Source of the DNA: Anas platyrhynchos
Lineage: Eukaryota; Chordata; Aves; Anseriformes; Anatidae
NCBI RefSeq assembly: GCF_047663525.1
Contig: NC_092591.1
Span: 47,221,501 to 47,285,500 of the forward strand
Length of the DNA stretch: 64,000 bases
Direction of reading: 5' to 3'
Shown: positions 52,410-64,000 of the stretch, one piece after another
Layout of the letters: the number at the start of each line of letters is the position of its first letter
Numbering within the stretch: the first letter of the stretch is position 1
The notes under the pieces: generated by a model
Database searches by the model: none
What the model was told of the DNA's origin: nothing
What the model saw: the letters and a program-made list of their open reading frames with translations, nothing else
Program-made: the position numbers and the translations under genes

Positions 52410-55400
52410 CTGCCAGAAGAGAAATTAAAACACAACACTTATGGAGAAGCACTATTCGGCTTCAGGGAGACAAATTGCTAACAGTAGCAGTTCAGAGGGG
52501 AAGAATATACTTGCTAAAGGAATGAAGATTTTAAATGGGGAAAACATGGAAAAATAGATTAAAAAATTGCATTGAGAGAGTTCTTCTAGAAACAGGAGAA
52601 CTGGGAAGAATATAGTTATTACAACATATGAGTGGAATAAGCTGTGTCAGAGAGAGCAGCAGTGCCTGGAAAGGGTCCAATATACTGTGCCTGAGCTAAC
52701 AAAGCACAATTTGGGGCTCTGGATAACACCAGACATTTCTCCTGTTCCTGACAGGTGGCATATGCAGCAAGGTGTGGTGGAAGGGGAGCTCAAACCATTC
52801 CTTCTTATTAAGAGAATATCTCTCCTGGCTTCCCTGAGTGGGCTTGACAGTTTTAATCCCACGCATTATGCTAAATACCTAGCAAACATTTTTAAACAGA
52901 ATAAAAAAGCACATGACAGATATATGGAATGTTGTTTCCTTAACAGAAACAGCACTTCTATATATAAGGGTGCCTGTACCACGGCTGAGGGCTGAAACAC
53001 TGTATGATTGGACCTAATACTGGGCATTCTCTCTCAATGAGATCATGGCCTCTCTCTTCATCTTATCAACTGAAGTTAAAAGTGCTTTAAGGTAAAAATA
53101 AATGTTTGATCACTCCATGGATATCAATTTAAAATGGTTGCTCATGTGCATGTCCCTCACTTGCATGCTATTACAGAGCAAAACTCTTGTGTTAGTTAAT
53201 TGATACTTACTGCAAAATATCTACAAAGGCTCCGAGTAAAGTCTTGCTTTTATACTCAATGCCATGCTTGTCACAAAGGGCTTTCACAAGAGGAGCTGCT
53301 TTCCAGTAGTTATGTCGAGGCATTGTGGGGAAAAGGCTGCAGAATTGAATAAGATACAGCTATTGTAGGGCTTAGCTTGCACCATGCCCTGGTCACACTG
53401 TTCAAAGCATTTCCCAGCCATCCCCCAAAATGAGAGCAAAGGATCTTCTGATGAATATGGTTTCACATGAGACTACAAGACTTTTATCACTTTTAAGTGC
53501 CCCATATTATTCCCACTAATCATACTCACTGGTGTTCAATTTGAAAGTTCAAGTGCCCAGTGAACCAGTCATTGAACAGAGATTGGTTCACATTGCACGT
53601 TGCATGGAGCTGGGAGGAAAAGAGACATGATTTAGCTATAATATTATTTTCCTGAAAATCCAGATAATTGAACCCCAGCAATCATTTCCCATCCTTATCT
53701 AGCATAAAAGGCAACTCAGCGTCAGGGATCATTACCTTCATTGCCCTTAAGAATTAAAGAAAGTCTAGATTGAAATGGATCGTTAAGATATAGGTTAATT
53801 TGGTTCTTGGCTCAGGAATAGCTTCTTCACCGACATGCACATAGACCTGAATGTGATTCTTTTAAGAGCTTCTCCTCACTTCTTTCATTTGGATAGAAAG
53901 AAAAGATGCCTAAGAAGAAGAAACAAAAAACACTCTTCTGGACTCCTCCAGCTTGTACAAGTGGAATCAAATTGAAAAATATGAGGACAAAATCTGTGTA
54001 CACATGGCAGATGAGCTTCTTCTCCAATAACTTACACATCTTCAGTCTGAAATCTGCATCTGAGCTCTTCAGTTAAGAATCCCTTTGGCATCAATGGAGA
54101 AAAATAGAAATTTCTGTGGTGCCATTACTCTGATCTGTTTTAGATGTATATTTCAGGGCAAGATGAATCATGCTGTAGAAACGCTCATTTTCTTCAATTA
54201 ATGTTACAAGTATTCAGATGTAGACATTCAGGACAGGACAGATGAATACCAATCTTTGTCTTTTCCCCTTAATGTATGCTTAAAACCCATTCTGCAGGAT
54301 TATACTGCTTTAAGCAGCGTAGATGCCTTGTATAAATAAGTTGTATTTACATACTCATTTTTATCAGACCTAAATTTTGTCAGATTTATCTGCAGAAGAC
54401 CTGTTACCTGTATATTCAAAAATAAAAGGTATCTAATTAGTTTGCTTCTCTTTAGCTGGCCTAAAAAGATTGGTTCAAAGTTCTGTCGCTGTCAGCACTT
54501 TTTCATGATGTTACCAAAGGGAAAAGTGTTGTGAAAGATGTGTCAAAAGCATTCAGTGAGGGGGGGGAAGACGTTTCTTAAATCTATATGTCCTATTTTC
54601 CATCTTAAGAGTTTAAAAGTTTTTGACTACTACAGAAATATACAGCTGAATGCAGAAAACAGCAATGACAAACTTCGTTAAGAAAGCATTAATGTTAGCT
54701 ATGAGAAGAACAATACTATCTTTGTCCTATAATTCAGAACTACAGATCGAGTTTCCAGAAGAAAGGAGATTCTCACCTGAGTAGATACCCAGTCTTTGTT
54801 CTTATCATAATCAATGTTCATTGGAATGTGATTCATCTGCGAGACCCAAATAAACCACGTACTCTCTAGATACCTGACCAGATAAACACAGGAACACATT
54901 TATAGTACCTCTAATCCCATCCAAACTTGTCATTAAAATACAGTTAGGCAACTGACACAAAAGGGCCAGGGAGTAGGGCAGGGGGAGAAGCTTGCTTTCC
55001 ACTGGCAGTCAGTAAGAAGGCCCCAAAAATCAGTTGCCTGAAAATACTTATCTCTCTAGCCTCTTAAGTCTTGTCTTATGTAACAGGGCACTTCTACATA
55101 ATTCAGTATTTTCTGTTCCCTTCCTTTCCCTCCTCTTAGGAGTTGCCTCCCAACTTTTGAGAGCTACTAAATCTGTAGTTGCAGATGGCCCTGAGCAGTC
55201 TTCCCTCCACCTCCAATTTGTAGTGTTTTTCTTGGCTCACTATTTGTTTCTGTGAAAAAATACAGTTTCATGAAGTCTGACTAGTATGTGTAGTATGACT
55301 AAGTTTTATTGATTTCCATTCATGCTCATTATTGTTTACTGGTATTAGTTGTGGGGACTTTGGGTATGCTGTGTGTTACCTGGACATCCAGTAATACACC

Positions 55401-58400
55401 ATGAAATTGCTAAATCCCATTAAAGGAACATACATGAGACAAACTCGGATGTTGAAAGACACAACCAATAACAGTTCCTGTATTAAAAGAAAAAAAAAAA
55501 AAAAAGCCTTTGTTGAGGAAGTCCCTCTGTCCCTCCACTTCCTCCTCTTCACTTGAACCGCAGCATTAAATACATTCTTTGTGCAATCAAGAAGTAACAT
55601 TATCATTCTGCCTCCTGAATGTATCCCTGAAATATTCCCATAGCACTCACTTTACCATCAGTAACTAAACACCAGCAAACAGCCCTGTAATCCCACTCTA
55701 TCTAGGTCTGATAACTTTCTGTTAGCTTTTATTCTGCTGCTGAAAGCCTCATCCCAAAAAGTCACTCCAGACTTTTTGAGAGAGGGGCATTCCTGCTGCA
55801 GCAAGTCTCAAATCAGCCTTTTCTACCCCAGACCCCACAGTCACCTCAGCTAAAGGGTGATGTAGCCACATAGCAGTGTTGTAGGTCAACACTAAGGGGC
55901 AGCTAAGCACTACACAGCCCTTTGCTCACTCCCAGGAGATGGGGTAAGAGGAAAGGAAGAATAAAAGCAAGAAAACTTGTAGGGAGAGATAAATATTGCT
56001 TAATATATGAAGAATTGGTAAACAGAAAAAATACAACACAAAGCAAGTGATGCAAAAACAATCACTCACTATCTCCTACAGGTAGCCTGACACTCAGCCT
56101 GTTCCCCAGCAAAAGATGGCTAATCTCCCTAAGCCCCTTCTTCTCCCTTTTATTGCTGAGCATAACATTTTATGGCATGGAATATCTCTTTGGTTAGTTT
56201 GGGTGATCTACCTGGTTATATCTTGCACTAGTCACTGGTGGGTGTGGGGGAATGAGGGGCAGAGTGAGAAACGGAGAAAGCCCTGATGCTATGCAGAAGC
56301 TGTTTAGCCATAGCTAAAAATGTTAGTGTATTAGCAGTATTTTTGTCACAAATCTAAAACACAGTACTACATGATCTGCTATGAAGAAAATTAACTCCAC
56401 CCCAATTAAATACAGTACAAGTGGCAACATCTGTTGAAAGTTTTCTAGTCAGTGCAAGCAGTGCTTACCAACCACTTTTTCCTCTTGATTGCGAAGTAGA
56501 ATATAGACAGCTGGAAGAAGGGTACAAGGGCAAGTGGGGCCAATACTGAAGGAAAGAATGAAAGCAGAAAAATCTTTTATAACACTCTATCATAAATCTT
56601 ACAGAAAGCATTCTTTCTTTCACTGCAAAGAAGGATTTTTCTCCCATTTACACTAACCTTTCTGTTTCTATATAATCTGTTCCTCTTCTCATTCCAGCAT
56701 CCATCACCTCTTCTTTTCTTTCCCATCCACTTTTCTTTCCCATCCCTTTCTTCCTCACACCTGATTAACCCTTTTATGGTACTCAACATCAAATAATCAG
56801 GGGCAGTTACTCGTTACATGAAGTGTCCTTAACGTGATTGTCCCTGAAGCTGTGACTTTAATGGGAGTATCTTTAATGCCATTATTTTGGGAAGGAAATG
56901 CAGGTGTGTTTATTGGGTGGGGTTCCTACAGCACTCCAAGAAAGCAGAAATACTCACAGATGAAATATTTATGCTGATAATTGTAAGGCATGAACTTCTT
57001 CTTTTTTTTTCCAAGCTGGGGAAAAAAAAAAATAAATTGTACTGGGCTAGTTTGAGAACTGAGACACTTCATGAGATATTCCTTATTCCTGTATAACAAA
57101 CTTATTTAACATACCACTTAAATGTGCCTAATCCTACCTCTCTTTTTGAAAAGCAGGTACTGAAGTCCCAAAGCAGTACCTCAGCAGGAGAGAAACAGAT
57201 TTCATCTGAGCCTCTACATCCAGATATCAATACATGCAGATGTCAGAACATAGCATTTTTTTTTAGGAAGAGTTCCATAACTCATGATAGGATAGAAAAA
57301 TACTCAAAAATAACAAAAATGCTCAGAAGGCATTTGAATTTTGCAGGGAAAGTTTTTGGTGATGGTGATGAACATCCTAGGTTTTTGAGTGGTAAAGAAG
57401 ATAGTGGTCAGAAAATATAGAATTAGGATGTTATCCTATAATGACTAAAACCATTTCTACAAGATCCAAGTAGTAAATACTCTATAAAGACATCTGCTTT
57501 TTTGTCAAACCTTTTAACTTCATGAAACAGCAAAGAGATTAAATATTTGTATAGCATAAGTACTTCTATTGCTTCACAGTGTTGTTTTTTTTTTTTTTTC
57601 CACTATTCACACAAAAGGATTCTTGACATCATCTGCAATTTTTGTGCTCCTTATTCGTCAAAGGACAAAATAATGAGGTAGAGCAAACTATTTCCATAGC
57701 TCCCCTGTTACTGAGAAAAAAAAAATCAAAAATATTTACACTAGATCCAAGCAACTGAAACCAACTGAATTGAATTAAATTAAACCACTGAAATCCATTT
57801 TGCCCATCCACAGTGTGTCTGACTCATTTCTGTTAAAAGCAGAAAGAGATGAGAACTAATTTCCTACACTTTCGTTCTAGATACTGCATGTTCATGCTAA
57901 TATACAGCCATGAGAGATCTTTCGGAAGATAACTGGCTAAATTCTTTCAGGTTTCAGCTAACACTTTTCTATGAATAAATACTTTGTATAAGCTCTCTTC
58001 CCAGGAACTTTTCTGAGACAGTGGAGCTGGAATTTTCTACATGCATTGGAGAACTGCAATTTCTTTGCTTATTACTAGCTGAAGGAGAAAGACACATAAT
58101 TTAAAGAGGATGCTTTAGCTAACCAAGAGGCCCTTTCTTCGCCCTGTGAGTAAACAGAATTGCTGGGAAAGAAAAGATAAAGAGACCTTATTTAGCCTAA
58201 TGATATCTCAAATCACAGGAACGAGGGGAAGCAGTGTTCATGGTTTTAATTTTTATGAAAGTAAAAAATTTATGATTAAGAAATAATTTGCTATAGTGGT
58301 GCAAAGCAGCTCCCACAACCAAAAAGACCACCACAAGGGAACATCTGACTATCTACAATATCACTGACAACATCTAATAATCAAGTGGACTGACTCATTC

Positions 58401-60904
58401 TTTGGAAGGGTTTCAAGGTGCTTACCATGCTCTTCTAGCAACATAGAGAACTTAAGTACTGATTTTAAGACTTTACTTCCCAGAACCTAGTGCCTAAGCA
58501 CCATGATAACCAGGTCTGAGGTAGGTGCTTAAGTTAGATACATCAAACTGGAACCTTGGCATGAATGATAGACCAACAGATAGAACAGACAGACCATGAG
58601 ACTGTCAGACCTTCAAACATTTTGGAAATTATCACAGGTTTAGGCAGAAAGTGACAATCCATGTTTTTATCCGTGTTTTTATACTTCAGTCTATAGCTTT
58701 CTGACTTTAAAATCTTTTGTGGCATAATCTTTTTGACTATTTGCTTTTCCAGGCTATAACTTAGCGTTGTCCAGATGCCCCCACGCTCACCTCCACTGAG
58801 AGTGTCTTTCCCAAGCTGAACAAGAGAGGGTGCATATTGAGATCAGGGTCTTTGCGGAAGCAGTTGGGCTTGGCATGGTGCTGGTTGTGCAGATGATTCC
58901 ACCAGCTAGCAGGTAACCCCTGCAGGAAAAGTCAAAGACCAGGAATTCAAATTCAAACAATATCAGCAATTCCATCGCTATTTATTCACCTGTTATTGAA
59001 TGTTGCACTGCACTTTCCTCACAAGTAGTGCTGCCTGAAAGCAGGGACACTCCCATTCATTGCTTCGACCAGATTAGCCCCAGAGAATATTCCCACAGTG
59101 AGGCAATACCTTCAGAACATTTATCACAATGATCTGCAGCAGACGATTCCATTTAGGCTTCCTGAAGACAGAGCAGTGTCCCAGATCATGTTGGAACCAG
59201 CCCATCTGGATCTAGAAGACAATAGGATAACCAGAGAAACTGAATCACAGCAGTGCTGTATTAATTTGCTCATGGGAGCCTCTGTAACTCCACAGTGTTG
59301 GTTCATCTCCCTTCTGCTTTGAGGAAGAAACACCACTTGCAGTCCTATCTGCTCAGTGCTGAGAACTTCCTTCCTGGCCACTGTCCATCAAAGCTGCTCA
59401 ATGTCAGATATGGATTTTATTGTAGCAGCAAAGCAACATTACAAATAATTACATTAATATGGCTATTACAGCATATGGCTATGACTGCCATTGCAAATAT
59501 ATACAATTTCCAAGTAACTGTCTAGAAAATGTAAGACTTTCTAAATCCAGAGCTTCCACTCATTTCATGAATGGATGGACAAACGGAGGGTTTCAGCACT
59601 ACTAAGGAAGTCTTGCTTTCCTCTCACCCTCCAACTTCTCCCACCCAAGGGCCATAGAGTCCTGTTTCCTCCTTTCCTACTCTAACCCTGGCATGTTTCA
59701 TGCCTTTCTATGAATCGAATTAGTTTAGTAATCCAGCAGAAAACTCTTCAGGGCTAGCAAGTGTAGTCAGCTCCTAAAGGACCCAACAAACACCAGAGCC
59801 ATCAGACAATAAGCAGAACGTGGAGCCGGAAGAGGAACTGGGAATGAACGCTGCCTCTTCTCTCTAGTGTGAGTGATTAGATCAGCTCATCTCATCTTGT
59901 GAAACTGCCAGCTCAACCTCACAGCACCCCACCAGCCATGGTGAGCAGCTTGTCAGCAAACCTAGACTTGCTGGAAGCAATGAAAATTGTGATGTAGAAC
60001 ATGGCTGTTGTCTTCAGACAGCTTATTAGATCTAAGAGGAGGCAATAAAGTGATGACTGGAATCTATTTCATTAATCCTCTCCATCTTGAAGAAATGACA
60101 TATCTGCGCTGATGAACTGCTGTCAGTGTTTTACCTGAGCAGTGGTGAAGAACGCCATGCCAACAAGGAAAGGCACTAAGGATATCCCAAAGTACCAGAT
60201 CATGAGCCAGGATGCAATGTCCAATACCAGGAGATGAAGAAAAATCATGAAGAAAAAGGTGTAACTTGGCTTCAGAAGTCCCATCTTCTCAATAGTGCAG
60301 CGCAGCTCACGGAAGTCCTCTAAAAGTGATTTCTGTGGGTAAAGTGAGTATTAATGGACTAGCTACTTCAGAAACATAACGTAGCAGACACAGGAATCCC
60401 AGAGTAGCAATGGAACTCGGTGGAGATCTCTACCAGAAGTGTCTCTGCGCAAGAATGAGCACGAGATCAATAGATATCAGCTTTGCTTTGGAATTGGAAA
60501 ACAAGTTGCTGACGGGCTCTGTTAGTGAGACATCAGAGTAGGAAGAACTGAGAAGACTTTGGCCATTTGTCACACCCAGGTGTGGATCTAGATTTTCTGG
60601 AACAGCGCTGCATGTTTCCATGCGTGACTACTGGCAGCTACCTCCCCACCACCCAGCCTATGGCACCGTGTCAGTTATGCTGTTTCAGAAATTATATCTG
60701 CTACTCCTCTTTTTTTTTTTTTTTTTTCTTTTCAGTTTCTCCTCCCCTCCTGAACTGCAATCCATTCCCACAGCTAAATTCTAGGACACTCACTTTTTTA
60801 TTAGACTCAAAGCTGGGTTGATCTGGTGCCAGCTCCCCGATCAGCAGCGATTTCAAGTATTTTCTCACCAGAGCCTTGTCACTGTGAAATGCTACAAAGG
60901 CATC
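52358..60904 (-). CDS. FADS1-like: Desaturase copy B: FADS1-type desaturase, exons 2-12 (5' end outside window)
   Basis: Tandem paralogue of copy A in the same orientation. Exons, in gene order: 60904-60794, 60332-60135, 59211-59110, 58919-58791, 57015-56958, 56545-56469, 55477-55380, 54873-54777, 53609-53530, 53336-53211, 52409-52358. They sum to 1128 bp (375 aa plus TAG), with no frame break and canonical GT/AG. Intron positions and phases match copy A. Boxes: HDLGH (exon 4), HNQHH (exon 5), QIEHH (exons 10/11). Exon 9 has MNHIPM and DWVSTQ, as in FADS1. The b5-encoding exon 1 is not seen between 60905 and 64000 and is presumed further right. Odd points: one-codon deletion in exon 6, NYQHK in place of NHQHK, a diverged exon 8 and a C terminus of LHG rather than LHK. 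All catalytic histidines are kept, so I infer a functional but diverged enzyme. Confidence 0.92.
53211..53336 (-). CDS. FADS1-like: Copy B exon 11
   Basis: [20 protein letters not shown], then [20 protein letters not shown]. 126 bp, donor GTAAGT. Confidence 0.92.
53530..53609 (-). CDS. FADS1-like: Copy B exon 10: histidine box 3
   Basis: [20 protein letters not shown], then NFQIEH plus CA. It differs from copy A at only two of 26 full codons. 80 bp, donor GTGAGT. Confidence 0.93.
54777..54873 (-). CDS. FADS1-like: Copy B exon 9
   Basis: [18 protein letters not shown] and [16 protein letters not shown]1-type. 97 bp, donor GTGAGA. Confidence 0.92.
55380..55477 (-). CDS. FADS1-like: Copy B exon 8
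   Basis: [21 protein letters not shown] to WMS plus AG. It keeps the VPLxG motif lost from copy A, but its start differs from DLAWM.TFY. 98 bp, donor GTAACA. Confidence 0.88.
55877..56419 (+). mobile_element. Solo LTR (avian ERVL type) in copy B intron 7
   Basis: A 543-bp long terminal repeat: TGTTGTAGGTCAACACTAAG at the left, internal TTATTGCTGAGCATAAC, GGCATGGAATATCTCTTTGG and TAGTTTGGGTGATC, and TGAAGAAAATTAACTCCACC near the right end, closing in CAGTACA. No internal retroviral genes are present, so it is a recombined solo LTR. It is antisense to the host gene. Flanking AGCAG and AGTGG may be a decayed 5-bp target duplication. Confidence 0.8.
56469..56545 (-). CDS. FADS1-like: Copy B exon 7
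   Basis: Split Leu codon, then [11 protein letters not shown] to AIKRKKWL; hydrophobic membrane segment. 77 bp as in copy A. Donor GTAAGC lies only about 49 bp from the solo LTR. Confidence 0.88.
56958..57015 (-). CDS. FADS1-like: Copy B exon 6 (one codon shorter)
   Basis: 58 bp rather than 61. [18 protein letters not shown] lacks one of two Phe codons near the 3' end, and Tyr replaces the His of NHQHK. The frame into exon 7 is kept. A run of nine A inside the lysine codons is a likely slippage site. Confidence 0.88.
58791..58919 (-). CDS. FADS1-like: Copy B exon 5: histidine box 2
   Basis: 43 codons: [18 protein letters not shown], then [18 protein letters not shown] is box 2. This exon stays closer to the family norm than copy A exon 5. 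Donor GTGAGC. Confidence 0.93.
59110..59211 (-). CDS. FADS1-like: Copy B exon 4: histidine box 1
   Basis: 34 codons with [18 protein letters not shown] is box 1. I chose the acceptor at TTCTAG before ATCCAG rather than the CAG six bases later, because it restores the 102-bp family length. The donor GTATTG is weaker than its neighbours. Confidence 0.88.
60135..60332 (-). CDS. FADS1-like: Copy B exon 3
   Basis: 66 codons: [20 protein letters not shown], then a strongly hydrophobic double membrane span ending FFTTAQ. Same length and phase as copy A exon 3. Donor GTAAAA. Confidence 0.92.
60794..60904 (-). CDS. FADS1-like: Copy B exon 2
   Basis: 37 codons, [13 protein letters not shown] through [13 protein letters not shown] to NKK. 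29 of 37 residues match copy A exon 2. Phase 0 at both ends, so it needs an upstream b5 exon. Donor GTGAGT. Confidence 0.92.
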
Positions 60905-61016
60905 CTGATAAATACACAAACAAATGCAATAAGAAAGGTATACTGTTAAATGCCAGATGCTAAGCTCCTTTTTTTTTTTTCCCAGATTACTGATATAATA
61001 CATGATCCTGATTCCT

Positions 61017-61036
61017 TTTTTTTTTTTTTTTTTTTT
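61017..61036 (+). repeat. T run in copy B intron 1
   Basis: About 20 T followed by CAG. Similar T runs lie at about 60710-60727 and 60970-60980. Low complexity only. Confidence 0.85.
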
Positions 61037-61039
61037 CAG

Positions 61040-64000
61040 AGACCTTCAGATAGTTGTTCCTTTAGTTCCTTGCCATCAACAGGAGCTAGGTCCAAGTAAG
61101 CTGGAAAAGTTTCAAGAAACTAGATGGCACAAAATCATCTGGGTGAGGCTGGTAATAAGCATGAACACGTTTGATGAAAAACTATTTGCAGAGGGAACAT
61201 GCTCTTTCATCTGTTAGTTTCAACACAGTCCTTCCTTAGAAGGCTTCAGCCAGCAGCCCTGCCCTATGGATAGGACTCAGGAATATGAAAACACATCAGT
61301 GAATGATGTGTCTCTTTGCCATGCTTAGAATACAATGATGTTTTTGAAATCCTGTCTTTATTACACTAGGGCCAAATGAAATGTATGCTGAAGTTCCATA
61401 CACAGCAGGAATAACTGGTTATCTCTTACAGTGCCCTCTTTTCAGGATAATTGATATTCTGGGCAATTGAATTACACCAGTGACGCAAACTGATCTGTTC
61501 AAGAACCATTCGTAGTACCAGTTTCAAAACGAAATATAAAATATAGAATATTAATTAAAAAAAAAAAAAAATCACAGGAAACTCCAAACAAACCACTGCT
61601 CTTCTGTAACTCATCTCCTCAGTGAATGTTCCGGAAGAAAAGTGAAGACACTGACTGCACTCCTTTATCTTCCAGAAAGAGTAGCTACAGCAAAACCCTC
61701 AGTGTCTGACCACCCATGCTCATGATCATTTTAGCTCTGATAATAAATGGGGGTGGTTGGTTAGTCAGGACAAAAACAAATCTGCACACTTCTGGACAAG
61801 AATAGGATTTCCCTCGTGCAGTCATTCCTCTTGACTCTCTTCAGATAAGGCCCATCTTTGAGCACTAGAAGTCAGAGAAAGGTGACGTTTTGAACCGATC
61901 AGCTTTCAACAGACACCTAGTGGCCCTTTGTCAAGGTGAATAATCAGAAACCCTGTCCAGACCTATAGGTCTGGGGAAATCTTTCTGTTGTTTTTCTGCT
62001 CTTCATCCTGCAGTTTTTTGTATGTTTTTATGTAGGTTCCTCTTCCCAGGAATTCTAAAACTGAATAAAGCTGTAAATATCTATATGAGAGCTTAAAAAA
62101 GGTGCCAGAGGCCTTTTATGTATAAGCTCCTATACACAATTTCATTATTACAGATCTGTATCAGAGAAATTAAAGTTTTTCTATCCTGCAACATGTTGTT
62201 TATCCTCTTTGCTCTTGGGTTCTGATTAACATCTTATGAGAGGTTAACTTTTAGGAAATCATTGGCAAGGCTCCTGACCCCCAACATTTGACATCAACGT
62301 AATGCTCTGCAAAGCATATTGTCTACACATGCAAAGTAACGCATATAGAGGAAGATAATTCTCACCATGTATATAAGATTATGAACTGTATTGGTCAAGA
62401 GTACTTGGTAAAAAAAAATATAAATAAAAACCCTGGACTTTAGGCAATGTCATGTACTAGATGAATTGTTGAGACATTTCCAGTCCTGCTTTTATGTAAA
62501 AGTGTATATTTCTCAGAATATACAAACAATGGATTCGGTAGCATTTTAAAAACAAAGATAATAATAAAGTTTAGCTGAATAAAAAAAATCAAAAACATGA
62601 CAGAATGTCATCAAAATTAATAAATCCATGGTGCTGGATGACTGCATGTAGTTCTGGTCCTTCTGTCTTCAAAACAGTGTAGTATAACTATACACAGGCA
62701 ACAAAGATGGTGACAGTTCTGGAACAGCTTTCTTACTAGAAGACTACCTTGGAAAAGAGGTAACAGGTTAAAGAGTTTTCAAAATCATGAGTAGCATTGA
62801 GAAAAGAATGGAAATATATTCACAATTTCAAAACATAAAATGATCAGGAATAGGGTTTAAAATGTATGAAAGTGAGGCACAATGAGGAAAAAACAGATTG
62901 TACAATGTCACAAGAAATACCACAAGATCAAGGGTCATTCTCTGAACTCATTCATACCAGAAAAATTCACTGTTGATAACACCTGTGTGTGTCTATAAAG
63001 CATGATAATCTAAACACAGTCTTGAGCTAGAGGTGCCTAGCAGTGGTGGCTGTAAAAGCTGGGAGCGCACAGCTTGGGGAAATAGCATTCTAAGTATTCC
63101 CTATTTCTACAATCCTTTTGCAAAAGTCCAGTAAAGGAAACAGCAGGAGACAGCAATGGGGATCACTAAAGCAGCTTGGTCTGTCTGGTCTTATGTTCTT
63201 AAGTCTGGCAGCCTCAACGTTTGTCCCTATTGCTGCAGCAAGCTCATTACAGCATGGCACAAAACATCAGCTGGAAGGGTTATGTACATTTAAAATTGGC
63301 ACATTAATCTTTAAAAACACAGTTTTTGTGGAAAGAAAGACTTTTAGCATGGGCAGCATGCTTAACTCTTTTTAAAGACTATATTGAGTTGGTATACACC
63401 AATTTTACTTGAAAAGAATGACAGAGAAGATCACAGGCTGGTTAGAGAGGTGACAGAGGCTGGTGGGCAAGATTGGTGCCCCTTCTTCAGCCAGCTTTTG
63501 ATGCAGCACTGTTGGCAACCTCACATCGTCCTATACAGATACTTGACAGTGGACAAACAACCTTCCCTTTAGATCAGTGCTGTATCTGGCAGCCTGTGAA
63601 CCTACCAGAGCTAGAGAAAAAAACAAAGGAGACCCAGAAGTTTTTCTTAGTTTGAGAACAGTAGGTATTTTTCTGCCTCATATTCAGCTAGGGTAAAAGG
63701 AATGATTTGTGAGTAATAACTGCTATGATCCATTTTGGTCTATGAATTAGGAAATGCTATCCTATTTTACAAGCTGAAAACTGATGAATAATCAGCTTTC
63801 TTGAGTTAGAAAGTCTTTCGTGACGAGAAAAAATCTGGGTTCCCATACTGTAAGTTTATGTCCTAATCCTGGTCATGCTTCTAATGTGTATATGACAATT
63901 CAGAAATTCAGTATCAACTTTTAGCAAATAGTCTAATTAAAATTTGTTATTTCTGTCAGTGAACAATAAATTAGAGAAATCCTCTAAATCAAAGGCTTTT
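61040..64000. other. Presumed copy B intron 1, no exon seen
   Basis: AT-rich, without any CpG-rich stretch or HPGG-encoding frame, so the b5 exon of copy B is not here. No recognisable repeat except short A/T runs. Confidence 0.6.

Noticed and set aside
1-64000. tRNA, rRNA, CRISPR array or bacterial operon
   Set aside because: Nothing resembling tRNA box sequences, rRNA or spaced direct repeats was seen. The sequence is vertebrate.

Overview
The window is AT-rich vertebrate nuclear DNA, almost certainly from a bird. The evidence is many CR1 LINE fragments in both orientations, a solo LTR of a type I recognise as avian ERVL-like, and vertebrate exon-intron structure. There are no bacterial signatures. 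The only intact protein-coding content I can support is two tandem copies of a front-end fatty acid desaturase of the FADS1 (delta-5) type, both on the minus strand.

Desaturase copy A (stop at 9302, start codon at 21721) is complete. Its 12 exons join without a frame break into 474 residues, with an N-terminal cytochrome b5 domain (HPGG) and the three histidine boxes HDLGH, HSRHH and QIEHH. Desaturase copy B (stop at 52358, up to 60904) has exons 2-12 in frame, about 375 residues, with HDLGH, HNQHH and QIEHH. Its first exon (cytochrome b5) is not seen and should lie beyond the right edge, since intron 1 of copy A is about 3.5 kb. Both copies use the same exon order and intron phases, and all exon lengths agree except exon 6 (61 versus 58 bp). 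They would act in the ER membrane, putting a front-end double bond into long-chain polyunsaturated acyl-CoA with electrons from cytochrome b5.

Layout: 1-9300 is 3' flank of copy A. It holds CR1 and LTR pieces and an unusual array of about 40-bp units (3.3-3.85 kb), followed by a reverse-oriented, longer-period array mixed with degenerate telomere-like CCTAA motifs (4.06-6.32 kb). 9.3-21.7 kb is copy A. 21.7-52.3 kb is a 30-kb spacer with no intact gene. It contains two orphan exon-like segments: a plus-strand SAM-domain exon resembling BFAR at 22465-22554, and an unidentified minus-strand segment at 24878-24990. It also holds an AAAAT microsatellite, a 1.2-kb degraded CR1 and other CR1 pieces. 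52.3-64 kb is copy B, with a full-length solo LTR in one intron.

All calls come from reading the sequence and from remembered family features; no database search was run.
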